Shown here piece after piece: positions 25,106-33,644 of a stretch of 64,000 nucleotides of DNA (within the stretch, counting starts at the first letter, position 1; each line of letters begins with the position of its first letter). The translations under genes and the position numbers were made by a program. The notes under the pieces are model-generated. The model saw nothing but the letters and a program-made list of their open reading frames with translations, searched no databases and was not told the origin of the DNA. The DNA is taken from contig CANGYQ010000005.1 in assembly GCA_947458745.1 (NCBI GenBank), positions 248,001 to 312,000 of the forward strand, given 5' to 3'. Source of the stretch: Bryobacteraceae bacterium (lineage in GTDB: Bacteria; Acidobacteriota; Terriglobia; Bryobacterales; Bryobacteraceae).

Positions 25106-25119
25106 GGTCGAAATCGACC
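25106..25119. promoter_or_regulatory. 14-bp palindrome upstream of the second receptor gene
   Basis: GGTCGA and TCGACC are perfect repeats around AA. The site lies 30 bases after the AraC gene and about 165 bases before the receptor start, where an operator would be expected. No regulator can be assigned from sequence. Confidence 0.35.
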
Positions 25120-25283
25120 ATCACTTCTGATTGTCCCCACCGTTCTGGCGGGCCAAAATCAAGTAGCACGCATCTCGTTCATCGCCGATGATGCGCCCGT
25201 CCTGGCGGGCTGCGTCGGCATTCACTTCTCTGTCACAAACATCAAGTTGTAACTCTGGCCACGCCAGAGAAAGAGGACTACTT

Positions 25284-28200
25284 ATGCTTCGGCTCTACCC
25301 ATTGATGGTGTTGCTGGCCCTGACGGCCGCCGCCCAAACCGGCGCGCGGTTGGAGGGTCACGTGGAGGATCAGTCCGGTGCCCGCATTGCCGGTGCCAAG
25401 GTCATTCTGCGCGCCACGGCCACCAATCAAGTGGCCACCAGCTCCACCGGAGCCGACGGGGCGTATCGCTTCCTCCGCCCGGCCACCGGCAAGCTGGAGT
25501 TGCGCGTCGAGCACCCCGGCTTTACGGCCTCGGTCCGCAGGCTGGAGATGGATACGAACGCAGAGGCGACGGTGAATGTGGTTCTTTCGGCCGGGTCGGT
25601 GACCGAGAGCATCAACATCGGCGGCACCACGACCATGCTGCAGCCGGCGGCCTCGGCCCAGACTTCGACGCTGTCCTCAGACCAGATCCAGAAGTTGCCC
25701 ACCGCCTCCCGCAACTATACGCACCTGATCGTGGGTGAGGCGGGTGTGGCGGCTCCACTGCCGGACCGCACGGGCAAGGGCATGAACATCGCCACTTCGC
25801 CCGGTGGCCAGGGCGATGACGGCACCCAGTCACTAAATCCCTCGGTAAATGGCGCCCGGCCCACCAATAACTCCCTGCTCATTAATGGCGTCGATGCCAC
25901 TAACATGATGAACGGCGGCGGCAGCCTGGGCAACAATATCACGGTGCCACTAGATGCGCTGGAAGCCGTGGAGATGCAGACGGCGCTTTATTCCGCGTCC
26001 ACCGGCCGCAACGGCGGCGCCAACGTGCAGATGCTCACCCGCGTGGGCACCAACCAGTTCCACGGCAGCTTCTCGCACTTCTTCCAGAATGAGCTGTTCA
26101 ATGCCAATGAGTTCTTCCTGAACCGCTCCGGCACGGCGCGCCCCAAGTTCCGCCGCAACGAGAGCTACGCCGGCATCGGTGGACCCATCTGGAAGAACAA
26201 GACCTTTTTCTACGCCGCCGTGCAGCGAACTGATTTCCTGTCGGGCTACGCGAGCCGCGCCATCGTCACCACGGCCAGCCCGGATGGGTTGGGCGATATC
26301 CGGACGCCAGCCTCAATTGCCGGGGTCGCCAATCAGTGGCTGCAGTCTGGCGCTCAAGACAACCCGCAGTTTGCGGCCAACTTCCTCACCACCCTCCGCC
26401 GCTTTCCGGCCGACCAGATCCCCGGTCTCGAGCGCAAGTTCTTTACGAGCGTCGCCAATCCCAACGCTCCCGTCTTCCGTCAGCTCACCCCGGCGGACAT
26501 CCACCCCGTGGCGATCAACATCTTGAATGTGAAGCGCAACGGCCAGCTGCTGCTGCCCTCTGTGGGCTCGGGTAATCGGCTGCTGCCGGGCAATGCGACC
26601 TACGGGCGGGAGCGGGAGCAGGTGAATGCCTTCCCCACCTTCTTCAACTCCTGGTCCGGCTCCCTGTCCCTGGAGCACAACTTTGCCGGCAACGACCGGT
26701 TGCGCCTCAGCTACGTCAAGTCCCAGCAGTTCGTCGAAGAAGCGTTCCCCTGGGCCAACTCTTCGGTGTCGCCCACACAGGGCCAGACGCCCGGCTATGT
26801 CGCGTCGCTTTCGCACCTCCACACCTTCGGGCCGCAGTGGATCAACGAAGTCCGGGGCGGCTTCTTTGAGCTGTACAACACGCGTATCTCCAAGTACAAG
26901 GACATCTTCAATTCGACGCTGGGCATCCACAATCCACTCGAATACGCCGTCGGCGGCTTGGCCTCGCTGATGCCGACGGTGGACATCGTCACGCAGCGTT
27001 CCGGTGCGGGCATCGGCAACGCCTGGGACTTCTATGACCGCCAGCGCAATGTCTATCTCACCGACACCGTGACGCACGTCCGCGGCTCGCATTCGATCCA
27101 GTTCGGTGGCGAGATCCGCCGCACCAATTTGAAGGGCGAATACATGGCCCGCACCAATGGCGACTTGGATTACGACAACTGGATTCTGTTCTTCACCGGC
27201 CACGGCGCCTCGGGCGGCGGCTCCGATCTGGACCAGGGCGACACCAAGCGCGACTACAACATGGTGGACACGTCGTTGTTTGTCCAGGACGACTGGCGCA
27301 TCCGCAAAGGCCTGACCATCAACGCCGGCGTTCGCTGGGATTACTTCGGCTGGCCGGATGAGACGCAGGGCCGCACTGGCACCTACTTCAACAAGTCCGA
27401 CGCTACCCGCGCCGGGATCGCGCCCGGCTACTACATCAACGAGAAGCACCCGATCTTTCAGTCCGGCTTTGACCCGCTGAAGATGGGTTTGGTGGTGTCG
27501 CCCTACGTGCTGCCGCTGAACCTGAGCCAAGTCCACAAGGCTGCACGCAACACCATCTTCCAACCCGACTTCAACAATATTGCACCCCGCATCGGGTTCG
27601 CCTGGCAGCCCTGGTTCTCTGACCGCTTAGTGATCCGTGGTGGCTATGGCATCTACAACGAGCGGCCGTCAGGTTCTTTCAAGTCGGACCTGCAGCTCTC
27701 GTCGCCCTTCTTCATCTATCAGAACGTCCCGGCGCCGGTGGACATGGCCAACCCCTACCCGCGGCTGAACATCAATCCGTTCACCGTTCCGCTGGAAGTG
27801 CAGATCGCTCGCGATGCCAATGGGACACCCACTTGGCGTCGCTTTGACGGCACGCCCTTTCCGGCGACGGAGCCGTTTGCCGCCAAGAACTTCACCTTCA
27901 TTGATCCGTTCATCAAAACGCCTTACGTCCAGCAGTGGACCTTCAATGTGCAGTTCGAACCGTGGCGCGGCAACATGTTCGATGTCCGCTACGTCGGCAC
28001 CCGCGGCGTCGGCCTGATGGCGAAGCTGAACCTGGCGCAGGCGGTTGACCCTCGGGTGACGCCGGTGAATGGCTTCACCGACATCCGGACGCGCACCGGA
28101 GCGCTGATCAACCCCGACTTCTTTGTGCCGTCTGAGTACCTTGGGTTGGGCCGACAGAGCGGCTACCGCGTACGCTCCAACTGGGGCGCATCCACCTATC

Positions 28201-28916
28201 ACGGCCTCCAGTTCAACTACCGCCGCCGCTTCCAGCACCGGCTGCTGATGAACGCCGCCTACACCTGGGCCAAGACGCTCGACAACATCTCCTCCGACGG
28301 CGGCACCGTGGAGCACAATGCCCGCAACATGGCCAACAACAGAGGCCCGGCGGACTTTGACCGCACGCACCGTGTGACGGTGGCTTATATCTACGAGTTC
28401 GCCACGCCATTCAAGTCCAATCCGGTGTCCAAGTGGGTGCTGGGTGGCTGGTCCTTGAATGGGATGGCGACGCTCCAGAGCGGCACGCCGTTCTCCATCG
28501 TCGGTGCCGCCACGGCCAACGCCTATTGGGCCCAAGTGGCTCGTGCCCGGGTGGACATGGCACCGGGCCGGACCATCGATAGCGCGCGCAACGACGGTAG
28601 CGTGCAGAGCCGGATCGACCAGTACTTTGACCCCACGGCCTTCATGAACTCAGAAGACCGATGGGGAAACACCGGCCGCAACATCTTGCGCGGCCCTTCG
28701 CAACGCCAGTTCGACTTTGCGCTCGCCAAGACGACACGCTTCGCGGAACGCTACACGGTGGAGATGCGCTGGGAGGCCTTCAACGCATTCAATCAGGCGG
28801 TTTTCACCAATCCCAACGCCTCGCTACCGGCGGCCGGGTTTGGCACGATGGGCGTGATCACCTCCACGATTGGTGGGCCGCGCACGATGCAGATGGCGCT
28901 GCGGCTGAAGTTCTGA
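25284..28916 (+). CDS. Oar-like TonB-dependent outer-membrane receptor
   Basis: The 1210-residue protein starts with a signal peptide (MLRLYPLMVLLALTAAAQTG). A carboxypeptidase-regulatory-like domain follows (GHVEDQSGARIAGAKVIL, then FLRPATGKLELRVEHPGF), then a plug domain and a long beta-barrel with the terminal aromatic strand (MQMALRLKF). AGAGGA lies 7 bases before the ATG at 25284; the open frame extends to 25188, but that part precedes the ribosome site. It stands alone, without a TPR gene behind it, in contrast to the receptors at 15096 and 58068. The substrate is unknown. Confidence 0.9.
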   Translation: MLRLYPLMVLLALTAAAQTGARLEGHVEDQSGARIAGAKVILRATATNQVATSSTGADGAYRFLRPATGKLELRVEHPGFTASVRRLEMDTNAEATVNVVLSAGSVTESINIGGTTTMLQPAASAQTSTLSSDQIQKLPTASRNYTHLIVGEAGVAAPLPDRTGKGMNIATSPGGQGDDGTQSLNPSVNGARPTNNSLLINGVDATNMMNGGGSLGNNITVPLDALEAVEMQTALYSASTGRNGGANVQMLTRVGTNQFHGSFSHFFQNELFNANEFFLNRSGTARPKFRRNESYAGIGGPIWKNKTFFYAAVQRTDFLSGYASRAIVTTASPDGLGDIRTPASIAGVANQWLQSGAQDNPQFAANFLTTLRRFPADQIPGLERKFFTSVANPNAPVFRQLTPADIHPVAINILNVKRNGQLLLPSVGSGNRLLPGNATYGREREQVNAFPTFFNSWSGSLSLEHNFAGNDRLRLSYVKSQQFVEEAFPWANSSVSPTQGQTPGYVASLSHLHTFGPQWINEVRGGFFELYNTRISKYKDIFNSTLGIHNPLEYAVGGLASLMPTVDIVTQRSGAGIGNAWDFYDRQRNVYLTDTVTHVRGSHSIQFGGEIRRTNLKGEYMARTNGDLDYDNWILFFTGHGASGGGSDLDQGDTKRDYNMVDTSLFVQDDWRIRKGLTINAGVRWDYFGWPDETQGRTGTYFNKSDATRAGIAPGYYINEKHPIFQSGFDPLKMGLVVSPYVLPLNLSQVHKAARNTIFQPDFNNIAPRIGFAWQPWFSDRLVIRGGYGIYNERPSGSFKSDLQLSSPFFIYQNVPAPVDMANPYPRLNINPFTVPLEVQIARDANGTPTWRRFDGTPFPATEPFAAKNFTFIDPFIKTPYVQQWTFNVQFEPWRGNMFDVRYVGTRGVGLMAKLNLAQAVDPRVTPVNGFTDIRTRTGALINPDFFVPSEYLGLGRQSGYRVRSNWGASTYHGLQFNYRRRFQHRLLMNAAYTWAKTLDNISSDGGTVEHNARNMANNRGPADFDRTHRVTVAYIYEFATPFKSNPVSKWVLGGWSLNGMATLQSGTPFSIVGAATANAYWAQVARARVDMAPGRTIDSARNDGSVQSRIDQYFDPTAFMNSEDRWGNTGRNILRGPSQRQFDFALAKTTRFAERYTVEMRWEAFNAFNQAVFTNPNASLPAAGFGTMGVITSTIGGPRTMQMALRLKF

Positions 28917-28939
28917 TCCCGGCCGGGCTCAGATCTGCC

Positions 28940-28968
28940 GCCGCCACTACTCAACCTAAAGTGGCGGC
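28940..28968 (+). terminator. Hairpin after the second receptor gene
   Basis: GCCGCCACT and AGTGGCGGC are perfect 9-base arms around an 11-base loop, 23 bases after the receptor stop. No T-run follows, so it may be a Rho-type or attenuating structure in front of the Lrp gene. Confidence 0.45.
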
Positions 28969-29021
28969 TGCTGGTGCCCAGAGCTGCAACCCCGACGACC
29001 GAACGGGGCTCTAATGGAGGT

Positions 29022-29477
29022 ATGGATTCTACTGACCGGAAAGCTCTCAACGCGCTGATGGAGCGCGGGCGAATGACCTGGGCCGAACTGGGCGAACTGC
29101 TGGAGTTGTCGGCACCGGCCGCGGCGGAGCGTGTCCATCGCCTGCAAGAACGCGGCGTGATCCAAGGGTTTACCGCGCTGGCTGACCCTCAAGCGGCTGG
29201 CTTTCCGGTGTTAGCGTTTGTGTTTGTCACGCTGGAAAGCCAAGTGCAACGGGCGGCGTTTCTGGCGGCCGTGCAGGGCCGCAGTTCTATTCTGGAATGC
29301 CACCATGTGGCGGGCGAAGATGACTATCTGCTGAAGGTCCGCTGCGCCAGCCTGAAGCAGTTGGACCAGTTGCTGAGCGAGGATCTGAAGACCCGCATGG
29401 GCGTCGCCCGCACGCGGACCACCATCATTCTGGGCACGGCCAAGGAAACACCCAAGCTGCCGGCGGAGGCCGTTTAG
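29022..29477 (+). CDS. Lrp/AsnC-family transcriptional regulator
   Basis: The 151-residue product has the winged helix-turn-helix (RKALNALMERGRMTWAELGE, then SAPAAAERVHRLQERGVI). The RAM ligand-binding domain includes VLAFVFVTLESQ and ECHHVAGEDDYLLKVRC. Family members bind amino acids and organise DNA as octamers. The ATG at 29022 is chosen because the family starts close to the helix-turn-helix; GGAGG lies only one base before it, tighter than usual. It is convergent with the LptF-LptG gene, with 3 bases between stops. Confidence 0.9.
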   Translation: MDSTDRKALNALMERGRMTWAELGELLELSAPAAAERVHRLQERGVIQGFTALADPQAAGFPVLAFVFVTLESQVQRAAFLAAVQGRSSILECHHVAGEDDYLLKVRCASLKQLDQLLSEDLKTRMGVARTRTTIILGTAKETPKLPAEAV

Positions 29478-29480
29478 CCG

Positions 29481-31817
29481 CTAGGTCTGCATGCGGGCGA
29501 TCAGGTAGAGCCCGGCCAAAGCAAAGATCGCGTCCGGCGACCAGGCAGCGACCTCCGGCGGCAGTTGGTTTAGGTAGCCGATCTGCTCAAATAGCTTGCT
29601 CACCGATAGGTAGGCGATGGCCACGGCCAAGCTGACGCCCACTCCCGTCATCGTGCCGCGGCGTCCGGCCATAAAGGCGAACGGCGTGGCCAGAACGGCC
29701 ATGATCAAGGCGAACAGCGGGACCGCGAACTTGCTCTGCCACTGGACCTGCAGCTTGATGGTGTCCAGGCCCGCTTGGCGCAGCTCACCAATATAGTGAT
29801 CGAGTTCCCGGAAATTCATCTGTTGGGAGAGCTTCACTTCCTGGCGGAAGTAGCTGGGTGGTTCGTCAAACTCCGGGAAGGTGGCGGTCTCGCCGCTAAA
29901 GTCCTTGTACTCCAAAACCTTGATCCCCTCAATACGGCGCATCTGGCCGTTCTGGAAGACCCAGGTGTTCAGCGTGGGCTCCCAGCGCGCACGCTCCGCG
30001 TTTACCAAGCGGCGCAGATGAAAAGTGTTGGGATCGAGGTCGTAGATACTGACGCCCAGCATGACGTTATCGGTCTGCTCAAAGTACCGGTAGTAGTAGA
30101 TGCGCGACCCGCGGCCAAACACCCAGCGGCGGTCCGGGCGCTGGTAGGTCCGCACCGGGCGGCCCTTGATCTCGTTGCGGATGGCATCCTGGCGCTTGTT
30201 GGCTTCGGGAACGTAGTAGTGGTCAAAGGTAAAGATCAGCGCCGACAGTCCAGCGGCGGCCAGCAAAACCGGCATCGCCAGCCGGTAGGTGCTGACGCCG
30301 CACGCCTTAAAAGCGATCACTTCATTGTTCTTGGTCAGAATGCCAAACGTCGCCAGCACGCCCGCCAGCACGGCCAGGGGCGTCATCTCGTAGATCAGCT
30401 TGGGGGCCAGGTTCAGCATGTAGATCAGCAGCCGCGCCATGGGCACTTTGTTACGGACGATGTCGCTGAGCAGCTCAAAGAACGTGTAGACCTCAAACAG
30501 CATCACAAAGCTGACCAGCATCAGCGCGAAGTAGAACAGGAAGCCCGACAACACGTACGTGTCAATCAACTGTGGCAGCAGGAAGAAGCGGCGGGGCAGC
30601 AGGCGCAGCGGTGTTTCGGGCAGCCGATCAAACTGCTGGAAGATGGTTTCGGCGCGCTGGCGGACCCAGCCCAGCAGATCAAAGTCCCCCGGCCGTTCCA
30701 GGCGGACCAGCAGAGCAATACCGGCGATGGCGAATACCAGGTTCGGGGTCCACGACGCTAGCGCCGGTGGCAGCAGCCCTTGCCGCGCCATCCCGACCAG
30801 CGGCAACTGGCCCATGTAATAAATCAACGCCAGCAGCACCGTCAACACAAACGCCGAGGACTTGCCTGCTTTGCGCGACGACACCCCCAGCGGGATGCCC
30901 ACCAGTGCCAGCAACAGACAGCCCGGCGGCAACGCCAGCCGCTGGTGGAGTTCCAGCTGCGCATCAATGGCGTCGCGCGGAGGAAGCTTCTGGCTCAGCC
31001 TATAGAGCGGGATGGTATCCTGCTCAATGTAGCGGCTCACCTTCACTTCATTCGGCTTCTGCGCCTCCAGCGCCTGCTCGCCACGCGGGAACGAGGAGTT
31101 GTAATCTTCATCGGGCTTCTTGCCGGCTTCGTGTGAATAGCCGTTTTGCATCGAAAGCTGGATGCGGTTGCGGGTCGGGTCCGGCATGGCCACCGCCTGT
31201 TCGGCAATGGTGATGGGCGGGGCTTCGCCGGATTCACGGGCACTGCTGCGGCGCTGGTCCGGTGGCCGCAGGTCGGCCATGAAAATCTTGCGCCAACGGG
31301 TGACGGGGCCGGAGATGACATCACCGACATAGAGAATCGTGTTGGGGAACGACTCCTCAAAAACGCGCGGCTGGATCTCGGCGGTCAACTGCGTGGCTGC
31401 CAGTTCGTTCGAGATGCGGAGGGTCTCGCGGATGGACCAGGGTGTCAGCCACAGGCTGGCCGCAAAGGCTGTCAGCATGCCCAGCACCGCCAGTGTCAGC
31501 ACCGGTCGCAGCACCGTGCGGGCGGGCACGCCGGCGGCGCGTAGGGCGGTGATCTCGTTGTCGCTCGACATCCGGCTTAAGCCGATCAGGATGCCCACCA
31601 GCACCCCCACGGGCACCGTGAAGGGCAGCGTAGCCGGCAAGCCGAGCGCCACCAGGTAGGCCACGGTTTGCGGTGGTGCCGCGCTGCGTACCAGCAGGGA
31701 AAAGATTCCTCGCTCCCCGCCCAGCCGCTGGAGGAAGAAGATGAACGAGAACAGCGTGACGCCCAGCACCGCGCCGGTGGCAATTTCGCGGAAGATGACG
31801 CGGCTGATCAGGCGCAT
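29481..31817 (-). CDS. LptF-LptG fusion, lipopolysaccharide export permease
   Basis: At 778 residues this is twice the length of one LptF or LptG (about 360), and both halves match the YjgP/YjgQ family. The N-half has FTVPVGVLVGILIGLSRMSSDNE, and the C-half has MTPLAVLAGVLATFGILTKNNE, the same motif repeated about 410 residues later. Each half has membrane helices flanking a periplasmic beta-jellyroll. The two permeases form the inner-membrane part of the LptB2FG exporter that moves LPS to the Lpt bridge. The gene follows the TldD/TldE-like pair on the same strand with an 18-base gap. lptB is at 51516. Confidence 0.93.
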   Translation of the reverse strand: MRLISRVIFREIATGAVLGVTLFSFIFFLQRLGGERGIFSLLVRSAAPPQTVAYLVALGLPATLPFTVPVGVLVGILIGLSRMSSDNEITALRAAGVPARTVLRPVLTLAVLGMLTAFAASLWLTPWSIRETLRISNELAATQLTAEIQPRVFEESFPNTILYVGDVISGPVTRWRKIFMADLRPPDQRRSSARESGEAPPITIAEQAVAMPDPTRNRIQLSMQNGYSHEAGKKPDEDYNSSFPRGEQALEAQKPNEVKVSRYIEQDTIPLYRLSQKLPPRDAIDAQLELHQRLALPPGCLLLALVGIPLGVSSRKAGKSSAFVLTVLLALIYYMGQLPLVGMARQGLLPPALASWTPNLVFAIAGIALLVRLERPGDFDLLGWVRQRAETIFQQFDRLPETPLRLLPRRFFLLPQLIDTYVLSGFLFYFALMLVSFVMLFEVYTFFELLSDIVRNKVPMARLLIYMLNLAPKLIYEMTPLAVLAGVLATFGILTKNNEVIAFKACGVSTYRLAMPVLLAAAGLSALIFTFDHYYVPEANKRQDAIRNEIKGRPVRTYQRPDRRWVFGRGSRIYYYRYFEQTDNVMLGVSIYDLDPNTFHLRRLVNAERARWEPTLNTWVFQNGQMRRIEGIKVLEYKDFSGETATFPEFDEPPSYFRQEVKLSQQMNFRELDHYIGELRQAGLDTIKLQVQWQSKFAVPLFALIMAVLATPFAFMAGRRGTMTGVGVSLAVAIAYLSVSKLFEQIGYLNQLPPEVAAWSPDAIFALAGLYLIARMQT

Positions 31818-31835
31818 GGCGGGGCGGTGGGGCTT

Positions 31836-33644
31836 TTAGGCCGTGGGCGGCGGCGGCACCACCGGCAGCCGTGGCAGGTCATCAGTGGCCACTTCCATCT
31901 CCAGTTCCTCAAACAACACCGACGGAGCCACGACGGTGCTGAGGTACACAAATCCTCCCGCTCCCATCAAGGAAAAGGGCGCGCCGTTGCCCATGAAGTC
32001 AAAAGCCGTCTCGGTATCGGAAGCGGACAGGATCTCCTTGAGTGTCCGCACTCCCAGGCCCCGGAAGCGCAGGCCCCGCACCAGTTCCTCCCGGCCATCC
32101 GGGTAGACACGGTAGGCCAGCAGCGGAAGGCTGACGGGCCGGTCACTGCTGCCCGCCGCCAAGCGCCGCACTTCCGCAATAGAGGCCGACGATGGGAAGT
32201 CCATCTTGCGGACGATCACGCCATAAGGTTTGCCGCGGTCGGCCACCTGCTTCAGCAACTGAGTTTTCAGCTCCGCAGCCGGCACCGGTTCCGCGCACTT
32301 TACAAACAGGTTGCTGATGGCCGCGGTCTTGGCGCCAAAGGCCCCCGGCAGCCGGGCGTGACCGTTGGAGGCGGCGGCGTCCCGGGCCGGTTGCCGCGTG
32401 GACAAAATCGACTTGAGGACACCCTTTTCGATGACGGTGACGGCCTGGGCCGCCACGCCTTCGGAATCGATGGCATAGGTGCCCAGCAGGGGCCGCCCAC
32501 GCCATACCTTCTGCGTGGGATCGTCCGCCACCGTGAATGACGTAGGCAGCACGCGCGACCCGATCTTGCCTTCAAACGGGCTGGCCTGAAAGGGCACCGG
32601 ACGGCCGGGCTCACCCACCGGCTTGCGTTGGGCGGGAAGAGCGGCGCTGAGCAGTTCGGCAAACAGTTGCGCCGCCGCGGTGTCTTCAAACATCACCGGC
32701 CCGGTGTAGTTGGCCCCCAGCGGAGCGGCGGTGAGGGCCTTGATGTTTTCCGCCACACTGGTGACCGTTCGCTGCAGATCCAGGTCCGCCGGCAGTTGGG
32801 CCGGGTCCAGCGCCGGGATGACGGCGTGGTCGCGGACTCGCATGCCGTCCGGTGCCTGGCCGCTGGCGCGGACGCGCGCGTAGGCCAGATTGTCGGCCGT
32901 GATCACCCCGGTGCCTTCCGTATTCAGTAGATAGGCGGTTGACTGTGTGAAATCGAAATCAACGGTTGATTCGAGGGCCTCCGGATAGCGCTTGAAGATG
33001 CCGGACAACGACACAACGCGATTGCGCCAGATGGCCTCATCCACCTTGATCCGCCGGGGCGGCTCAAACAGCCGCTGGGGCGGCGCGGCGGAAAAGTCCG
33101 GCAGCTTCTCGTTCTGCGTGACGTTTTGGAGCGCGGCCCGCTTGCGGCCAATGGCTTCGAGCGCACCCTTGAAGGCTCGGTCGGTGGCCAGCCACCAGCC
33201 TTGCCGCAGGGCATTGTAGTCGTCATCAAGAGGGAACTGCTCCGGGTCGAAGCGGGAGCCGAAGTAGTAGTCCGACAGGATGTAGTTGCCGTTGTCGAAA
33301 TCCGGCCCACCCAGTCGCAGCGTCACCCGGGGCAGCCGGAAACGGTTGCGCCGTTCGCCTAACAAGCCGCCCAGCGTGGCGCTGACGGTGTAGCTATCCG
33401 CGTCGTCCAAGGCATACTCGACGAAGTAGACCTGGTCCCGGCTAACCAGCCGCAACTGCCGCACCCGGCTTAGTTCGTCCAGCATGGTCCGCAAAAGCAG
33501 CGGCGGGGCGGTGCCCGGCCCCTGCGGTTGGCCCGCGGCCGGAATATTTTGAGCCAGCCCGGCGCTTTCCGCGGCCACTGTGCCACCCAGCAATGCCAGC
33601 CACCGGCGGCGCGAAAGCTTCCAGAAATTCAACGGTAAGGTCAT
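31836..33644 (-). CDS. Exported TldE/PmbA-like protein lacking the zinc site
   Basis: The 602-residue protein belongs to the TldD/PmbA (modulator of DNA gyrase) family. It has lost the HExxxH metal motif: the aligned stretch reads FEDTAAAQLFAELLSAA. It has a Tat- or Sec-type N-terminus (SRRRWLALLGGTVAAESAG). In the known pair, TldE is the non-catalytic partner of the TldD metalloprotease in the cytoplasm; here both partners appear exported. Its start overlaps the stop of the TldD-like gene by 4 bases (ATGA), so the two are coupled. Confidence 0.85.
   Translation of the reverse strand: MTLPLNFWKLSRRRWLALLGGTVAAESAGLAQNIPAAGQPQGPGTAPPLLLRTMLDELSRVRQLRLVSRDQVYFVEYALDDADSYTVSATLGGLLGERRNRFRLPRVTLRLGGPDFDNGNYILSDYYFGSRFDPEQFPLDDDYNALRQGWWLATDRAFKGALEAIGRKRAALQNVTQNEKLPDFSAAPPQRLFEPPRRIKVDEAIWRNRVVSLSGIFKRYPEALESTVDFDFTQSTAYLLNTEGTGVITADNLAYARVRASGQAPDGMRVRDHAVIPALDPAQLPADLDLQRTVTSVAENIKALTAAPLGANYTGPVMFEDTAAAQLFAELLSAALPAQRKPVGEPGRPVPFQASPFEGKIGSRVLPTSFTVADDPTQKVWRGRPLLGTYAIDSEGVAAQAVTVIEKGVLKSILSTRQPARDAAASNGHARLPGAFGAKTAAISNLFVKCAEPVPAAELKTQLLKQVADRGKPYGVIVRKMDFPSSASIAEVRRLAAGSSDRPVSLPLLAYRVYPDGREELVRGLRFRGLGVRTLKEILSASDTETAFDFMGNGAPFSLMGAGGFVYLSTVVAPSVLFEELEMEVATDDLPRLPVVPPPPTA

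Noticed and set aside
26313-27563. 416-codon open frame on the minus strand
   Set aside because: It lies wholly within the second receptor gene on the opposite strand and has the composition of a shadow frame.
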